NCBI GenBank assembly: GCA_026874595.1
Contig: CM049313.1
Span: 57,431,159-57,495,158, forward strand
Source of the DNA: Sipunculus nudus
Lineage: Eukaryota; Annelida; Sipuncula; Golfingiida; Sipunculidae
DNA: 64,000 nucleotides
Direction: 5' to 3'
Shown here piece by piece: positions 47,678 to 59,198 of this stretch. How positions within the stretch are numbered: the first letter of the stretch is position 1; each line of letters opens with the position of its first letter. A model generated the notes under the pieces. That model ran no database searches, was not told the DNA's origin, and worked only from the letters and a program-made list of their open reading frames with translations. A program made the position numbers and the translations under genes.

Positions 47678-48385
47678 TATCACCGTCCAGTTGTTTACGT
47701 GCTTTTGTTCACAGGTTGCTGATTTCTCAGATAGAAGAATTCTTTAGTCCAGATGTAATTTACTTTCAAGTTTATTCAATCAAAGTTAACAATAACAAAT
47801 GTCCAATATATATATTCTGCTAGTTTCCCTATTTTCCACTTGACTGATTCTGTTCTCTCTGTCTCTGTCTCTCTCTCTCTGTGTATTAACTCCTGTTCTT
47901 ATTCCTGTCTCTTCTCTCTTTCCTAGTTCTCTAACTCTTTGACTCCCCTCTCTTTAGCTCTGACCTTAACTCCCTGGTTCAGTAGCCAGTATCTCTATTT
48001 AAACATTTTACCCAAAATAATAATTGCAATTAAGGAATTTCTTACAGCATTAATACAAGACATATTGTGTAATACATTCAACACCTTTCTTGCCCTCCTG
48101 TGAACACCTAAGTCTAAACTGTTAATTAATTACTTTATCTGTGCCTGTCACTTTAAGAGTAAACCCAGTCAAATGTATGAACATGCTTATTAATGAATTC
48201 TCTGTGAACACTAATCAAAGGGCTGGCAGTTAAATGATAAACTGAAATGTAATTAGAGAGTTACCCTGCACAGAAGTCTACTAAATACCTGTTTCATTCC
48301 ATAGGACTGATCACCTTATAATATCTAATGAAAATTGGTAAAATATAATGATTTGAATTATCATAAAATTATCACACTGGTGATA
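47678..48385 (-). repeat. LTR (5' LTR in element sense)
   Basis: 708 bases, matching the left LTR base for base apart from the single difference noted. It is followed on the plus strand by the CTTT target duplication (48386-48389). Confidence 0.85.
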
Positions 48386-48469
48386 CTTTATTACTTGAAT
48401 AAAACCTACAGTTTTTGATCAACTGGTTTCTAATTTCAGATGTTAATAGATGAAATGCTGATAAAAACA

Positions 48470-50335
48470 AGTGACCCATTGGTCATGACGCTCAGCTGAC
48501 TGGGAAGAGATTTGCAAAAGGAAATTTTATGATCTGAATGGTAGTATATAATCATTGAACTGAAGCATCAAATAGATTAACCAACAGGCTGAGATTGTGT
48601 CTGTATTAATATATCTCAAAAATAGAGAAAAAATGCGTAAAAATACAGGTGTCTCTACCAGTCTGCAGAAACTAATAAAAACACTTAATGGTCAATATCC
48701 ATGCAAAGAAGCATGGTGGTCTCTGGATTAGTTGTTCAGATACCTCAGCTTTTGTATAAAATTTTCCATTATTCTGAGGGATAGTTTGGAGTCCTATAGC
48801 TTGAAGGATATGGGTAACAGAGACCTAATTTCAGGTTTCCACAGAAACTTTTCATTGGCCTCCTTGCATGACAAGAATGAAGATTCTAGGTCCAGTTGTT
48901 ACAATTTGTACCCTGTTGACAGATAACCACAGCTTTTAAGGTCTCAAAAATAGAAAAAATAATTCATAAAAATTTGAAAAAAATAGAGGTGGTGCACCCA
49001 GTCTGCTGAAACTGACGGAACACGTCATGATCAATATGTATGCCAAAAATCATGAGCACCAGTGTTGTAGTTATTGAGATACTGGAGTTTTTGTATAAAA
49101 TTTTTCATTATTCTGGGGGGTATTTTGGAGCAATAAAGCTTAATGGAAATGGTTAACAGAGACCTAATTTCAGGTTTCTTTGGAGATTTTTTATGGGTCT
49201 CCCTGTGTGTAAAGAATGAAGATTCTAGGTCAAGTTGGTATGATTTGGGCCCTGTTAACAGATGTTCCTATCTTTAAAGATCTCAAAAATAGAGAAAAAA
49301 ATTAGAAAAAAAGCCCGAACAAATACATAAGGTGCCACCAGGCTGCAGAAACTGATTTAACACTCCATGTTCAATATCCATACTAAAAATTATGGTTATC
49401 TCTGCATTAGTTGTTCAGATACTTCAGCTTTTGTATCAAATTTTCCATTTTTCTGAGCAGTACTTTGGAGTGCCACAGCTCAAAGGGTATGGGTAACAGA
49501 GACCTAATTTCAGTTTTTCCAAGGAGACTTTTCATGGGTCTCACTGTGTTAAGAATGAAGATTCTAGGTCCGGTCTTTACAAATTAAACCCTGTTGACAG
49601 ATAACTACATCCCTAAAGGTCTCAAAAATGGAGAAAAATATGGTAAAATTTGAAAAATACAGGTGGCACCACCAGTCTGCAGAAACTGATGAAACATCTC
49701 ATGATCAATATGTATGCCAAAAATCATGACCATCAGTGATGTAGTTTAAGAGATATTGAAGTTTTTGTATGAAATTTTTCACTATTCTGGAGGGTACATT
49801 TGGGCCCCATAGCTCAAAGGGTATAGGTAACAGAGACCTAATTTCTGGTTTCCATGGAGACTTTTCATAGGCCTCTCAGAATGTCAAGAATGAAGATTCT
49901 AGGTCCAGTCTTTAGGATTTGTGCCCTGTTAACATATGTCCACATTTTCAAAGGTCTCAAAAATAGAGAAAAAAATTAGTAAAAAAAATTAAAAAATACA
50001 GGTGGCGCCACCAGTCTGCAGGAACTGATGGAACCTCTCATGATCAATAAGTATACAAAAAATCATGACCATCAGTGATGGAGTTAATGAGATATTGAAG
50101 TTTTTGTATGAAATTTTTTACTATTCTGGGGGGTACTTTGGGGCCCCATAGCTCAAAGGATATGGGTAACAGAAACCTAATTTCTGTTGCCATGGAGACT
50201 TTTCATATGTCCACATTTTCAAAGGTCTCAAAAATAGAGAAAAAAATTAGTAAAAAAAATAAAAAAATACAGGTGGTGCCACCAGTCTGCAGGAACTGAT
50301 GGAACCTCTCATGATCAATAAGTATACAAACAAGG
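48470..50335 (+). mobile_element. Composite element with ~335-bp tandem array, first part
   Basis: The head 'caagtgacccattggtcatg' (one mismatch in the palindrome) is followed by 'acgctcagctgac'. Then come six units of a ~335-bp repeat: 'tctcaaaaat' starts at 48614, 48942, 49281, 49620, 49955 and 50225 (the last unit shortened). Each unit has 'ccaccagtctgcag.aactg', 'atgatcaatatgtatgc', 'gggtaacagagacctaattt' and 'gaagattctaggtc'. The array resumes at about 53085 after a block of other repeats and ends at 53690. Confidence 0.75.
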
Positions 50336-51280
50336 CCTACAGGCCTAATGTGAACCTGTGCATATGGATATACACCAGGTATAACACTATAATGCAAGTA
50401 CTAAACATCTAAACAAGAAACAATACACAAACATCACTGCTGAAATTCTCGCATGGCTGCACACAACACAAAAACTATTGTAGGTAGCACCACCAGTCTT
50501 GTATACAACAAAGCTATTTGACATGTATAAATATGCCCAATTCCAGGCTGATATATCAAATTCCTCCTTAGAATTAAGCAGGCACATACACTTTGCAAAA
50601 GTCATTGCAGATGGCGACACCTGTCTTGTGAACGAGAAAGCCATTAAAGACATATAGACAGGTCAGAATAACAGGCCAATACATCAAACTCTCCTTGAGT
50701 CTGATGCATGGGGCTGACCAGGCTTAGGTGAGAAAGGCTGTTGCTCCGAGTGTACTGTGACAAATTACTGGCTCAGGCTACTGCACTGAGTTAACTCTTG
50801 ACCTGCACCTGGCTAGACTGAGTGAAATTTTGACCTGTACTTGGCTGCACTGAGTGAATTCTTGACCTGTTGCATAATCTGACACAGTTGGCAGTCTGCC
50901 AAAGCTATAAATAAATCCAGACTGACCATTTGCCTGTTGCCAATCTGAAATAGTAGCCACACAATTGCATAAGCTCACAGATTGGCTTCATATGCAGCCC
51001 TGTGGGGCATGACACCCATGTGGTGATCACATGATACTCATGATGTGATCACATGCTACCCATGAGATGATTACATGCTGCCCATGAGGTGCTCACATGA
51101 CACCCATGAGGTGATCACATGCCTTGTGCTTGGCTGCACTGATTGAAGTGTTGACCTATATTTGGCTGCACTGAATGAACTCTTGATCTGTTGTAAAATC
51201 TGAAACAGCTGGCAGTTTCTCAACCTATTCAAGAAACATACACAATCTTGGCCTGTTATGTAACTCTGCTAAAATTTATC
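50336..51280. repeat. Mixed repeats inserted into the 335-bp array
   Basis: It includes a 'gtaggtagcaccaccagtct' family fragment (50470-50700) and imperfect ~37-bp units with 'ttgacctg.acttggctgcac' and 'tgagtgaa' (50790-50880, 51125-51190). A ~23-bp tandem repeat built on 'gtgatcacatg' and 'acccatgag' occupies 51008-51122. No gene is seen. Confidence 0.6.
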
Positions 51281-53080
51281 AAACACAAACCATTTGAACA
51301 AACTTGTGAGGGCTCGCCTCTGGGATCATTTCTGTAAATTTCTGACCGTTTACAAGAAGAAGACTTTTAAAGTTTTTTTCAGCTTTTTCCCTGTAAAATC
51401 TAAGTAAATGCAGATTGCAAAAATACGCTGAATCCATCAACATTTACTTTGTGACAGATAACTGCATAAAATTTGGAGATGGTATCTCCTGCTATTCCTG
51501 AGAAATTATGAGTTACTGTACAGATGATATCTAATATCATAAATCTACATTTTTAAAAGCTTTTAAAAAACGTTCTTGTCAATATTTTCCATAGATAACC
51601 TGAAATCTAAATGTCTAGAGGCATGATGTAATGGATGCTGATAAACTAGTGCTAGGCTAGATGTATCTGCTTCACACAGCTAACATGTATGGTAAAATGA
51701 CTCAATTCAATCTTTATAAATCAGCCAATATTCATTCTTTGGAACCATAAAAGACAATTATTATAAGAATTATTCAGGGAATTATTCTTGCAAAATATTA
51801 AACAAACTGGCCTCAGTATCATCAGTCAAAAAACGTTTTGTAGGTTTTTAACTCATACGGGAAAATACAGCAAAATGGCAAAGTTCAGCTTCCCATAATT
51901 CAGCCAAAAGTCATTGAACCAAAACCATTTGAACAAACTTGAATTATTAACATCTAAGGATAATTAATGTGTGAGATTTAAGAATTTGGCCCAGTGGTTT
52001 TTGAGAAGAAGATTTTTGTAGCCACTTAGGTAAAATGGGCTGTTATGGCATATGACTAAATTCAGCTTCCCATAACTCAGCCATAAGTCACTGAACTGAG
52101 ACCATTTGAACAAATTTGAATTATCAACATCTAAGAATAATTAATGTGTGAGATTTAAAAATTTGGCCCAGTGGTTTTTGAGAAGAAGATTTTTGTAGCC
52201 ACTTAGCTAAAATGGGCTGTTACGGCATATGACTAAATTCAGCTTCCAATAACTTAGCCTAAAGTCACTGAACTGAGACCATTTGAACAAAATTGAATTA
52301 TCAACATCTAAGGATAATTAATGTGTGAGATTTAAGAATTTGGCCCAGTGGTTTTTGAGAAGAAGGTTTTTTTAGCCACTTAGCTAAAATGGGCTGCTAT
52401 GTCATATGACTAAAGTCAGCTTCCCATAACTTAGCCAAAAGTCACTGAACTGAGACCATTTGAACAAACTTCAGAAAGCACTACCCTAGGATCATTTCTG
52501 TGCGATATTAAACAATTTGGCAATATCGTTTCAGAGAAGAAAGTTATTTGTAGACTTCAGTATGATACTGGCACTGATGACCCCCGTACAAAAAAGGCCT
52601 ATGCAGGTGGCGCCACCAATACCTCAATTTCAGATATGACTCATGTGACCAACATTGGCATAAAATTTGGTGATGATAGCTCAAGCCATTTCTGAGACTG
52701 TAATTTTAGTATGCTTTTTTGGACAGATGACTAAGTTCAACTTCCTGTAACTCGGCCAAAAATCCCTGAACTTAAACCATTCGAACAAACTTGAGAAAGA
52801 TTGTTCCAGGGATCATTTCTGTGAAATATTGGACAATTTGGCTGGACAGTTTCGGAGAAGAAGATTTTTAAAGCTTTTTTAGCTTTTTCCCTTTAAAATC
52901 TAAGAAAATGCAGTTAGAAAAAAATAAACAAAATCCGATATAGTTTTTTGGAAGACTGACTATTTGCAAAAAATTTGGTGATGCTAGGTCCTGCCGTTTT
53001 GGAGATAGCTATGGTTAACGTACAGACGACTCACGACGGACGACGCCGCACCATCGCATAAGCTTACAGGTTCGCTAAAA
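51281..53080 (+). repeat. Repeat family with a 177-bp tandem array
   Basis: It shares landmarks with 19.6-20.3 kb. In the middle 'taattaatgtgtgag' recurs at 51961, 52138 and 52315, an exact 177-bp spacing, with near-identical units ('ggcccagtggtttttgagaa', 'agccacttagctaaaatggg', 'cactgaactgagaccatttg'). It ends 'gacgacggacgacgccgcac', 'catcgcataagcttacaggt' and 'tcgctaaaa'. Confidence 0.8.
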
Positions 53081-53084
53081 ATCA

Positions 53085-53690
53085 TATGTTAATGAGATAT
53101 TGAAGTTTTTGTATGAAAATTTTTACTATTCTGGGGGGTACTTTGGGGCCCCATAGCTCAAAGGATATGGGTAACAGAGACCTAATTTCTGGTTTCCATG
53201 GAGACTTTTTATAGGTCTCTCAGAATGTAAAGAATGAAGATTCTAGATCCAGTCTTTACGATTTGTGCCCTGTTAACAGATGTCCACATTATTAAAGGTC
53301 TCAAAAATAGAGAAAAAAATTCGTAAAAAATCGAAAAATACAGGTGGCACCACCAGTCTGCAGGAACTGATGGAACATCTCATGATCAATATGTATGCCA
53401 AAAATCATGACCATCAGTGATGAAGTTAATGAGATATTAAAGTTTTTGTATGAAATTTTTGACTATTCTGGGGGGTACTTTGGGGCCCCCATAGCTCGAA
53501 GGATATATGTAACAGAGACCTAATTCCAGGTTTCCAAGGAGATTTTTAATGGACCTCTCTGGATATAAAGTAAGAAAATTCCACGTCAAGCGGTTACGAT
53601 TTGTGCCTTGTTAATAGACAGACGGCCGGACGGACGACGGACAAAGAGTGATCGCTATAGCTCAGATGACTTACAGTCAGCTGAGCTAAC
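53085..53690 (+). mobile_element. Composite element, last part and tail
   Basis: Two ~335-bp units continue the array of 48.5-50.3 kb in the same orientation. It ends with 'gacagacggccggacggacg', 'gatcgctatagctcagatga' and the hairpin tail with arms TAGCTCAG (53658-53665) and CTGAGCTA (53681-53688). Confidence 0.75.
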
Positions 53691-54375
53691 AAGCTGTGAA
53701 AATTGAATCAACAGCAGGTACAGGAAAAAAATGTGCCATGGTCAATTATGGGCAAAATTCAAGGTAATAATTTCATATTTATGCTAATAACTTATAAAAT
53801 TTGAAAAATTCAGATCTAATTTTGAGTATACAATTGAATCTTGATTAAATATAGTTACATACCTGAAAAAAAGTCTCATTAATCAGCTTCAGTAAATCTC
53901 GAGTTATAGGAGAAAATAGATTTCCTGAATTTTTACGAAGTGCATTATGTTTGGGCCCATAACTTCAAGAATTTATAAAATATGGAACTAATTTCTGGTA
54001 TGTATATAGGAAATATATAGAGAAATTAATATTTTAAAAATGATCAATATCAGAATAGTGGTTTTAATATAAGGCAGTCTTGAAGTGTAACAATTGGTTT
54101 TTAATGGAAAACGGAGGTTTTTCTTAATATTTTGAAGAAACGAAGTCCGATTGACCCAATTTTTGGTATTGTAGGAGATTTTAGGGACATCTAATGGTAT
54201 GCTGAATTTCAGATTTGTAGGTCCAAAGGTTTACAAAACATGCCAGTTTAACAGACGGATGGACAGACGGACAGACAGACGGCCGATGGACAAAGGACGG
54301 ACAGACAGACGGCCGATGGACAAAGGACCACGACTATAGCTCAGATGACTTATAGTCAGCTGAGCTAAAAACTGT
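53691..54375 (+). repeat. Repeat unit shared with 19.0 and 44.6 kb, with hairpin tail
   Basis: It has the same landmarks as the 19.0 kb copy. A short tandem of 'gacagacggccgatggacaa' (two copies at about 54270-54325) precedes the tail hairpin (54337-54367). Confidence 0.7.
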
Positions 54376-54400
54376 TTGCCTTACAAAATTATAAACTTAC

Positions 54401-54451
54401 ACATTATGTACTCCAGTTCTTGGATTGTCAGTTGATGGTTGTTCACAGCAT
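54401..54451 (-). CDS. Exon 2 of the 429-aa coiled-coil protein
   Basis: A 51-base exon on the minus strand between 'tattttcag' and 'gtaagttt', phase 1 at both ends. It encodes residues 13-29 (NAVNNHQLTIQELEYIM). The split codons join without a stop to exon 1 and exon 3. Confidence 0.6.
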
Positions 54452-56073
54452 CTGAAAATATAAAATGCAAAGTTATAAATACACCTTAAACAAGTCACCA
54501 CAAAAGTTTGGGGCTAACTTTACCCTTATTTATAATAAATCAACTATGTATTGTATTAGGCAATGTTGATATAAATTGCACAACCTACTCCTTCAAAGAA
54601 ATATTCTCATAATACAGTAATTTTATCACAATAATAGGCTAAAGACTTTTATGATTCCATCACTCGGTAACTGTATACTGTGATTGCCTTTATATCAGTT
54701 GGGCAGTATATTTAGCAGTTTTCTATATTTTCAGAGTTTCACAGGGTTTCCACCCCGCGAAGTCAATCATTATATATAATTATTTAAAATTATATCAAAG
54801 ACTTTAATTCACTGAAATCTCTCATAATCCATTTGGCTTAGGACCTGGAGGAACAGCACAAAAGTGTTGTTGGTGTATGACTTAACTCTGATAGGCCCAG
54901 CTTACTGGTACTCAATGTGGACTGTCCCAGGGGTTTCTCACACCTTCCAGTGGTCTGCTTGTATCACGTACAGGAATTACAAGAGCCTCAGCTCATAAGA
55001 AAACACTCATTAGTTTAAGTGTAAAAAATCAATCTGTGACAAAATTACCATGTAATCTGAGGTCTTGTTTGTTCCTGGAGATTGCCATTGATGAGAGTAT
55101 GTCACTCATTAGTTTAAATACTCTATATTTTATAATCCCAATAATCACCAAAATTAACAGACATCACTTTGTTGCTATAGCAACCAAAAATGATTGCCAG
55201 GTCATGTGCACATATGCAACATAGTAGAATGCACAGATCTTCCAAAGAATGACTGGGTCAGCAAACTGGAGCCCTAACATCAGCAAGAAATGTTGGGGGA
55301 ATGACTTGCCAATGACCTCCCTGGATGTCATATTAGAAGGTTCTAGGTTCCATGAACAATAGTAAAGTTTTTTAGCCATTAGCTCACAAAACAGAGGTTT
55401 CCATGACCTAATTTCAAGTTTTCATGGAGATTCGGACAAGAATTTCATGTTAATTATGTTAGAAATTTCCAGGTCAAAGAGATATAATTAGTTCCTTGCC
55501 TGCTTGTCTGAAAATCATGTTTTTTCAGCAGTTACTTGCAAAAAAATAGGTTATAATGACATAGGTAAAAATTTCCAAGAAAATTTGCACAGAACTTCCC
55601 TTTATGTTGTGTTCGAAGATTCTGGGCCTAATGGATACAATTTGAGCCCATCTGACTTACAGCATGCACAAATCTTGTTTTCAGTAAAATCAAGCTTGAA
55701 GAATATAGGTCACAGGGTCTTAATTTCATGTTAACAAGGACATCCATTTACTTAGCCACTTCTAACTTGATATCATGATCTGAAGCCACCAATGATACAA
55801 AGACAACCACAATATATTCTCAAAGACTAAATGGGTTCTATGAAAATGCTATATCTACAGATAACTCCTAATGGACCAACAGATAGGTTTTAAATGGAGA
55901 ATCTATGTTATATAGTTTAAATTATATTTTAATCAGTTCTGTAGCAAAACAAGGTTTAGACATCTAAACACAACATAACATTAAATATGCAGCATGTTTT
56001 GCATGCAAAGATTATTGGTTCTTTGTAAATCAACATAATATGCATAACCAAATAAGAGTGGAAATCTACTTAC
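54452..56073. other. Intron 1; fragment of the ~155-bp repeat
   Basis: No other exon is seen. 55310-55740 contains three diverged ~155-bp units ('tccatgacctaatttcaagt', 'gaagattctgggcctaatgg'). The open frames at 55036, 55164 and 55504 overlap or flank these repeats and are not supported. Confidence 0.5.
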
Positions 56074-56110
56074 TGTCCACGGCGCCACGTAATTGTTGTA
56101 CTGTTGTCAT
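56074..56110 (-). CDS. Exon 1 (start codon) of the 429-aa coiled-coil protein
   Basis: The minus-strand exon runs 56115-56074 between 'ctttccag' and 'gtaagtag'. ATG is at 56110-56108 with A at -3. A TAA lies five bases upstream in the exon, out of the ATG frame. It encodes MTTVQQLRGAVD plus one base. As it begins at an acceptor, at least one noncoding upstream exon must exist; the triplicated exons at 57-59 kb are candidates. Confidence 0.6.
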
Positions 56111-56115
56111 GTTTA

Positions 56116-56700
56116 CTGGAAAGAAAAGAAATATATGTACAGCTGTAGAATTATTTCCAACAAATCAAGTTCTCCTCATGGCCAACCCAGGATACTTTAA
56201 ATTGGGTTCCTGAAAGGTATGCAGCGCTTTTGTCAAATATACCCAGATAGGGCTGCGCAGTGGGACCATCGCTGAAACGAACTTCCCATCAGCTAGCTGA
56301 CTGAGGGCCAGGAATAGGCTCTGAGTGGCCATACAATGGCTTTGTTGTAAAGCATCTGTATATGTATATTTGCCTCTTCAATCATAATTCAGTTAAAATG
56401 GCTTTAAATTTCAGTCTTTGTTTTTGTAACACTGGTGGTCTGAAGGTGGCTGCCTACAAAGGGGTGAAAGCAAGCAGCATGCTATCTTGGAACTTTTAAA
56501 ATATTTTATGAAATGGGGTTTACTAACTCCACATGAAACTGATTCATTCATATGAGGTGCTCCTATAATTGACTTTCATGCAATTGTGTAATCCGATTTT
56601 TGTATTCCTTAATTACCAGAATTACCTCTTGTTATGTAAGTCAGGGTTCACATTTAAGGTAATTGCCCAGCAGCTTTCACTTGCCCTGTATGAATTTTTA
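56116..56700. other. No gene seen
   Basis: Sequence upstream of the start exon. It has no assigned repeat and no ORF of note. Confidence 0.45.
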
Positions 56701-56844
56701 TCATCAGCTGAGGTAAAAATATGTTTTCACTTATTAAATTTACTTTATGTAAAATTATGAATGTTGGATCCTATCCCTGGAAATTCCATGACATTAATAA
56801 AAACTTTACAAATTTTAAGTCCCTAAGTTGAGAGTTTTTACTAA

Positions 56845-56916
<72 letters not shown>

Positions 56917-56951
56917 ATATACCAGTAAATATATATATATATATATATATA
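56845..56951. repeat. (AT)n microsatellite, unit 1
   Basis: A long TA-dinucleotide tract with one short interruption ('ctatataccagtaaa'). It lies at the same position within the duplicated unit as the tract at 58988-59048. Confidence 0.9.
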
Positions 56952-57019
56952 TTTATACAACATAATTCAAAGCTGTCAAAAATGATCATCTGTATGCAAT
57001 AACACTGAAAGTATCTTAC

Positions 57020-57139
57020 CTCTGTTCTTTGCTTTATGTCGTCAGGTTCCTTCAGAAGGTCAGTTTTGACCTTGACTTAACAGGTTTTTACTTCTTCTTT
57101 ATTTAAGACTTCAGACTGTGTGACTGGGGATTTTCTTTT
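57020..57139 (-). pseudogene. Triplicated exon, copy 1 (in-frame stop)
   Basis: A minus-strand block of 120 bases between 'ttttcctcag' and 'gtaagata'. In the frame shared with copy 3 it begins KRKSPVTQSEVLNKEEVKTC, then a TAA, then 19 more open codons ending KQRTE. It may be a noncoding upstream exon of the 429-aa gene or a broken coding copy. Confidence 0.45.
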
Positions 57140-58169
57140 CTGAGGAAAAAAAAACACTTTAAAAAAATGATGTAAGATCAAGGAACCCTGAAGTTTTATA
57201 TGCTCATTTGATTGATCTTTATAGCTTTTTATATTTTAAAAACTTGACAAACACTTCAGCAGAATCTAACTAAAGCTCAAATGACTTATTGTCAGTTGAG
57301 CTAAAAACCAATTTATCTGTTAAAATATGAAAGAACTTTTAAACATACCTTATGTAAAGCTATGAATGTTGGATTCTGTCCATGGAGATTTCATAACATT
57401 ATTATAAACAAGAGCACCACAAACATGCATATTACCCCAGTTGTTATCAGATGACCTCATGAAATGTGTGAATTTTGATAAGAATATAATAAGGTAAAGA
57501 ACTGCTGTAAATATGTATAATCAGTTTCATGAAAATGCATAAGATTTTTGGTACGTCACCAATTACGGTGTGTCCAAAGTGCTGAGACCTCTGACCTCAT
57601 CAAATAAGCATGGATTTTGCTGGAAATTGATTTTAGGCAAGATATTTAATTGATTAACATTTCTAATGAGTTTAATTAAAATCCTTTATATTCTTAGTAT
57701 GTTACTGCACACCACAAAGTAGCCTAGTGACCTGTGACCTTATTAAATATCCGTGCATGTTGTTGATAATACAACTCGGGAGAGATAATGTGTTGGTAAG
57801 TAGTTTTGGTGAGTTTTGTAAAAAAACCATCAAAGCCCTGGTATGTAATCATGGCGCAACTAAATAGTTATATACAGTGGGTATACCATAACACTCCAGT
57901 TATGACAGGCGCATAAAAATATAAGTCCTCGAGTTGAGAGTTTTTACTTAGCGTCATATTGACCCTCTGGCATTACTACCAGATTACTGGCACCAGAGTG
58001 TCATGACATCTACTTCTGAGGATCGCATTATAAGGCCTTATGAAGATGCAAATATTTTCGTCATTTTCAGGTACACTGTCAATCAACATAAACCAGATCA
58101 TTTGTTAGCATGTTTTGTGTACTTTCTAATAATACCAAATATGAGCAAGAAAAGTTCCTGTTTAACCCA

Positions 58170-58335
58170 GTACATTGGTAAACCCCTCGGCAAGTTTGTT
58201 GAACTTATGACCGCATGAACACAAGCAATGCTCGCACGGGTTACAGAACGCAAGCAACTTCCAGGCGACACAGGAAATGACCCGGGTCCATGGAGACGGT
58301 GTTTCAGTTTGGTTTGTGAGCTCACATAAATACTA
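58170..58335 (-). promoter_or_regulatory. CpG-containing patch, possible promoter
   Basis: About eight CpG dinucleotides occur in ~150 bases of otherwise CpG-poor, AT-rich DNA, including 'acccgggt' and 'gctcgcacggg'. It lies upstream of the start exon of the minus-strand 429-aa gene and between two of the triplicated exons. A promoter role is inference only. Confidence 0.25.
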
Positions 58336-58592
58336 TTGTGTTTATTAACCATTCTAAGCATAATATTGAGATTACGGGCCATTTATCACAACATGAATGC
58401 AACCAGATGCAAGACCACTGCGATACATTCCTCCATAATACTAGTATCATGACTCAAGTAGGCTTACCAGCCTAAATTATCGACTGCCTACTAAATCAGG
58501 GTTGTCACGGCTAGTTTTTACTACTTTTATACAACATACATTAGCCGGCTTAAAATGATCATCTGAATGTAATAATACCGATTGTCTCTTAC

Positions 58593-58680
58593 CTCTCTTC
58601 TTTACATTCCTTTGTCTGAAAACTTAGACATTTTGGCCTCTTCTACTTTGACAACAGACTGTCTATGGGAATAGTCTTTT
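58593..58680 (-). pseudogene. Triplicated exon, copy 2 (frameshifted)
   Basis: 88 bases between 'ttttttttcag' and 'gtaagaga', clearly homologous to copy 3 (90 bases). Small deletions shift the frame, and every frame has a stop. The splice signals remain intact, so it could still be spliced into a transcript as a noncoding exon. Confidence 0.5.
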
Positions 58681-58985
58681 CTGAAAAAAAAGAAAATTGA
58701 ACTTTCAACACATGGTGAAAGATCCAGAAAGTTTTATAAACTCATTTGATCAATCCATCAACTTTTTATATTTTTAAACTTATACACAGTTCAACAGAAG
58801 CTTACTATAGCCCAGATAACTATAGTCAGCGGAGCTAAAAATTAATTTCCCTGTTTAAAATATGAAAGGATTTTTCAGTATACTTTTTATGAAAATTACG
58901 AATGTTTGATTCTGTCCCTGGAGATTAAATAACATTATCAAAAATAATACAAAATACAAGTCCTTAAGAAGAGAGTTTTTACTGA

Positions 58986-58987
<2 letters not shown>

Positions 58988-59048
<61 letters not shown>
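58988..59048. repeat. (AT)n microsatellite, unit 3
   Basis: About 30 TA dinucleotides ending in 'cacacac', at the same place in its unit as the tract at 56845. Confidence 0.9.
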
Positions 59049-59055
<7 letters not shown>

Positions 59056-59108
59056 TTTTATATAACATAAATGATCATATGAATGTAACAACACTGATTG
59101 TCTCTTAC

Positions 59109-59198
59109 CTCTCTTCTTTCCTTTATCTGTTTCTTATTCGACTTTTTGGCCTCTTTTTCCTTAGTTGGACATGAGACTGTTTTGGGGGACTGTCTTTT
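59109..59198 (-). CDS. Triplicated exon, copy 3 (open, 30 codons)
   Basis: A 90-base block between 'ccttttttcag' and 'gtaagaga'. Only one frame is open: KRQSPKTVSCPTKEKEAKKS followed by ten more Lys/Arg/Glu-rich codons ending KERRE. It is phase 0 at both ends. It would follow the COG8 exon at 63752 in frame, because that exon also ends in phase 0. The product would be a short basic linker; I recognise no domain. It could instead be an untranslated exon. Confidence 0.4.

Larger units (their letters stand above)
45147..48385 (-). mobile_element. Non-autonomous LTR retrotransposon with gag-like ORF (TR-GAG type)
   Basis: Two 708-bp direct repeats flank 1823 bases of internal sequence. The only ORF is on the minus strand, so that is the element's sense. 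In that sense a purine-rich tract (GGAAGGG) lies next to the 3' LTR (left, 45855-45870). A TGGGGAGAATCC stretch lies two bases inside the 5' LTR (right) as a possible primer-binding site. No protease, reverse transcriptase, RNase H or integrase is present, so another element must supply them. Comparing the LTRs by eye I find one difference (A/G near 45310 versus 47841), so the insertion is very young. It sits in intron 2 of the minus-strand 429-aa gene, in the same orientation. Confidence 0.85.

Noticed and set aside
58098-58382. 94-codon minus-strand open frame
   Set aside because: Lies in the CpG-containing patch; no domain, and no splice chain to neighbouring exons could be made.
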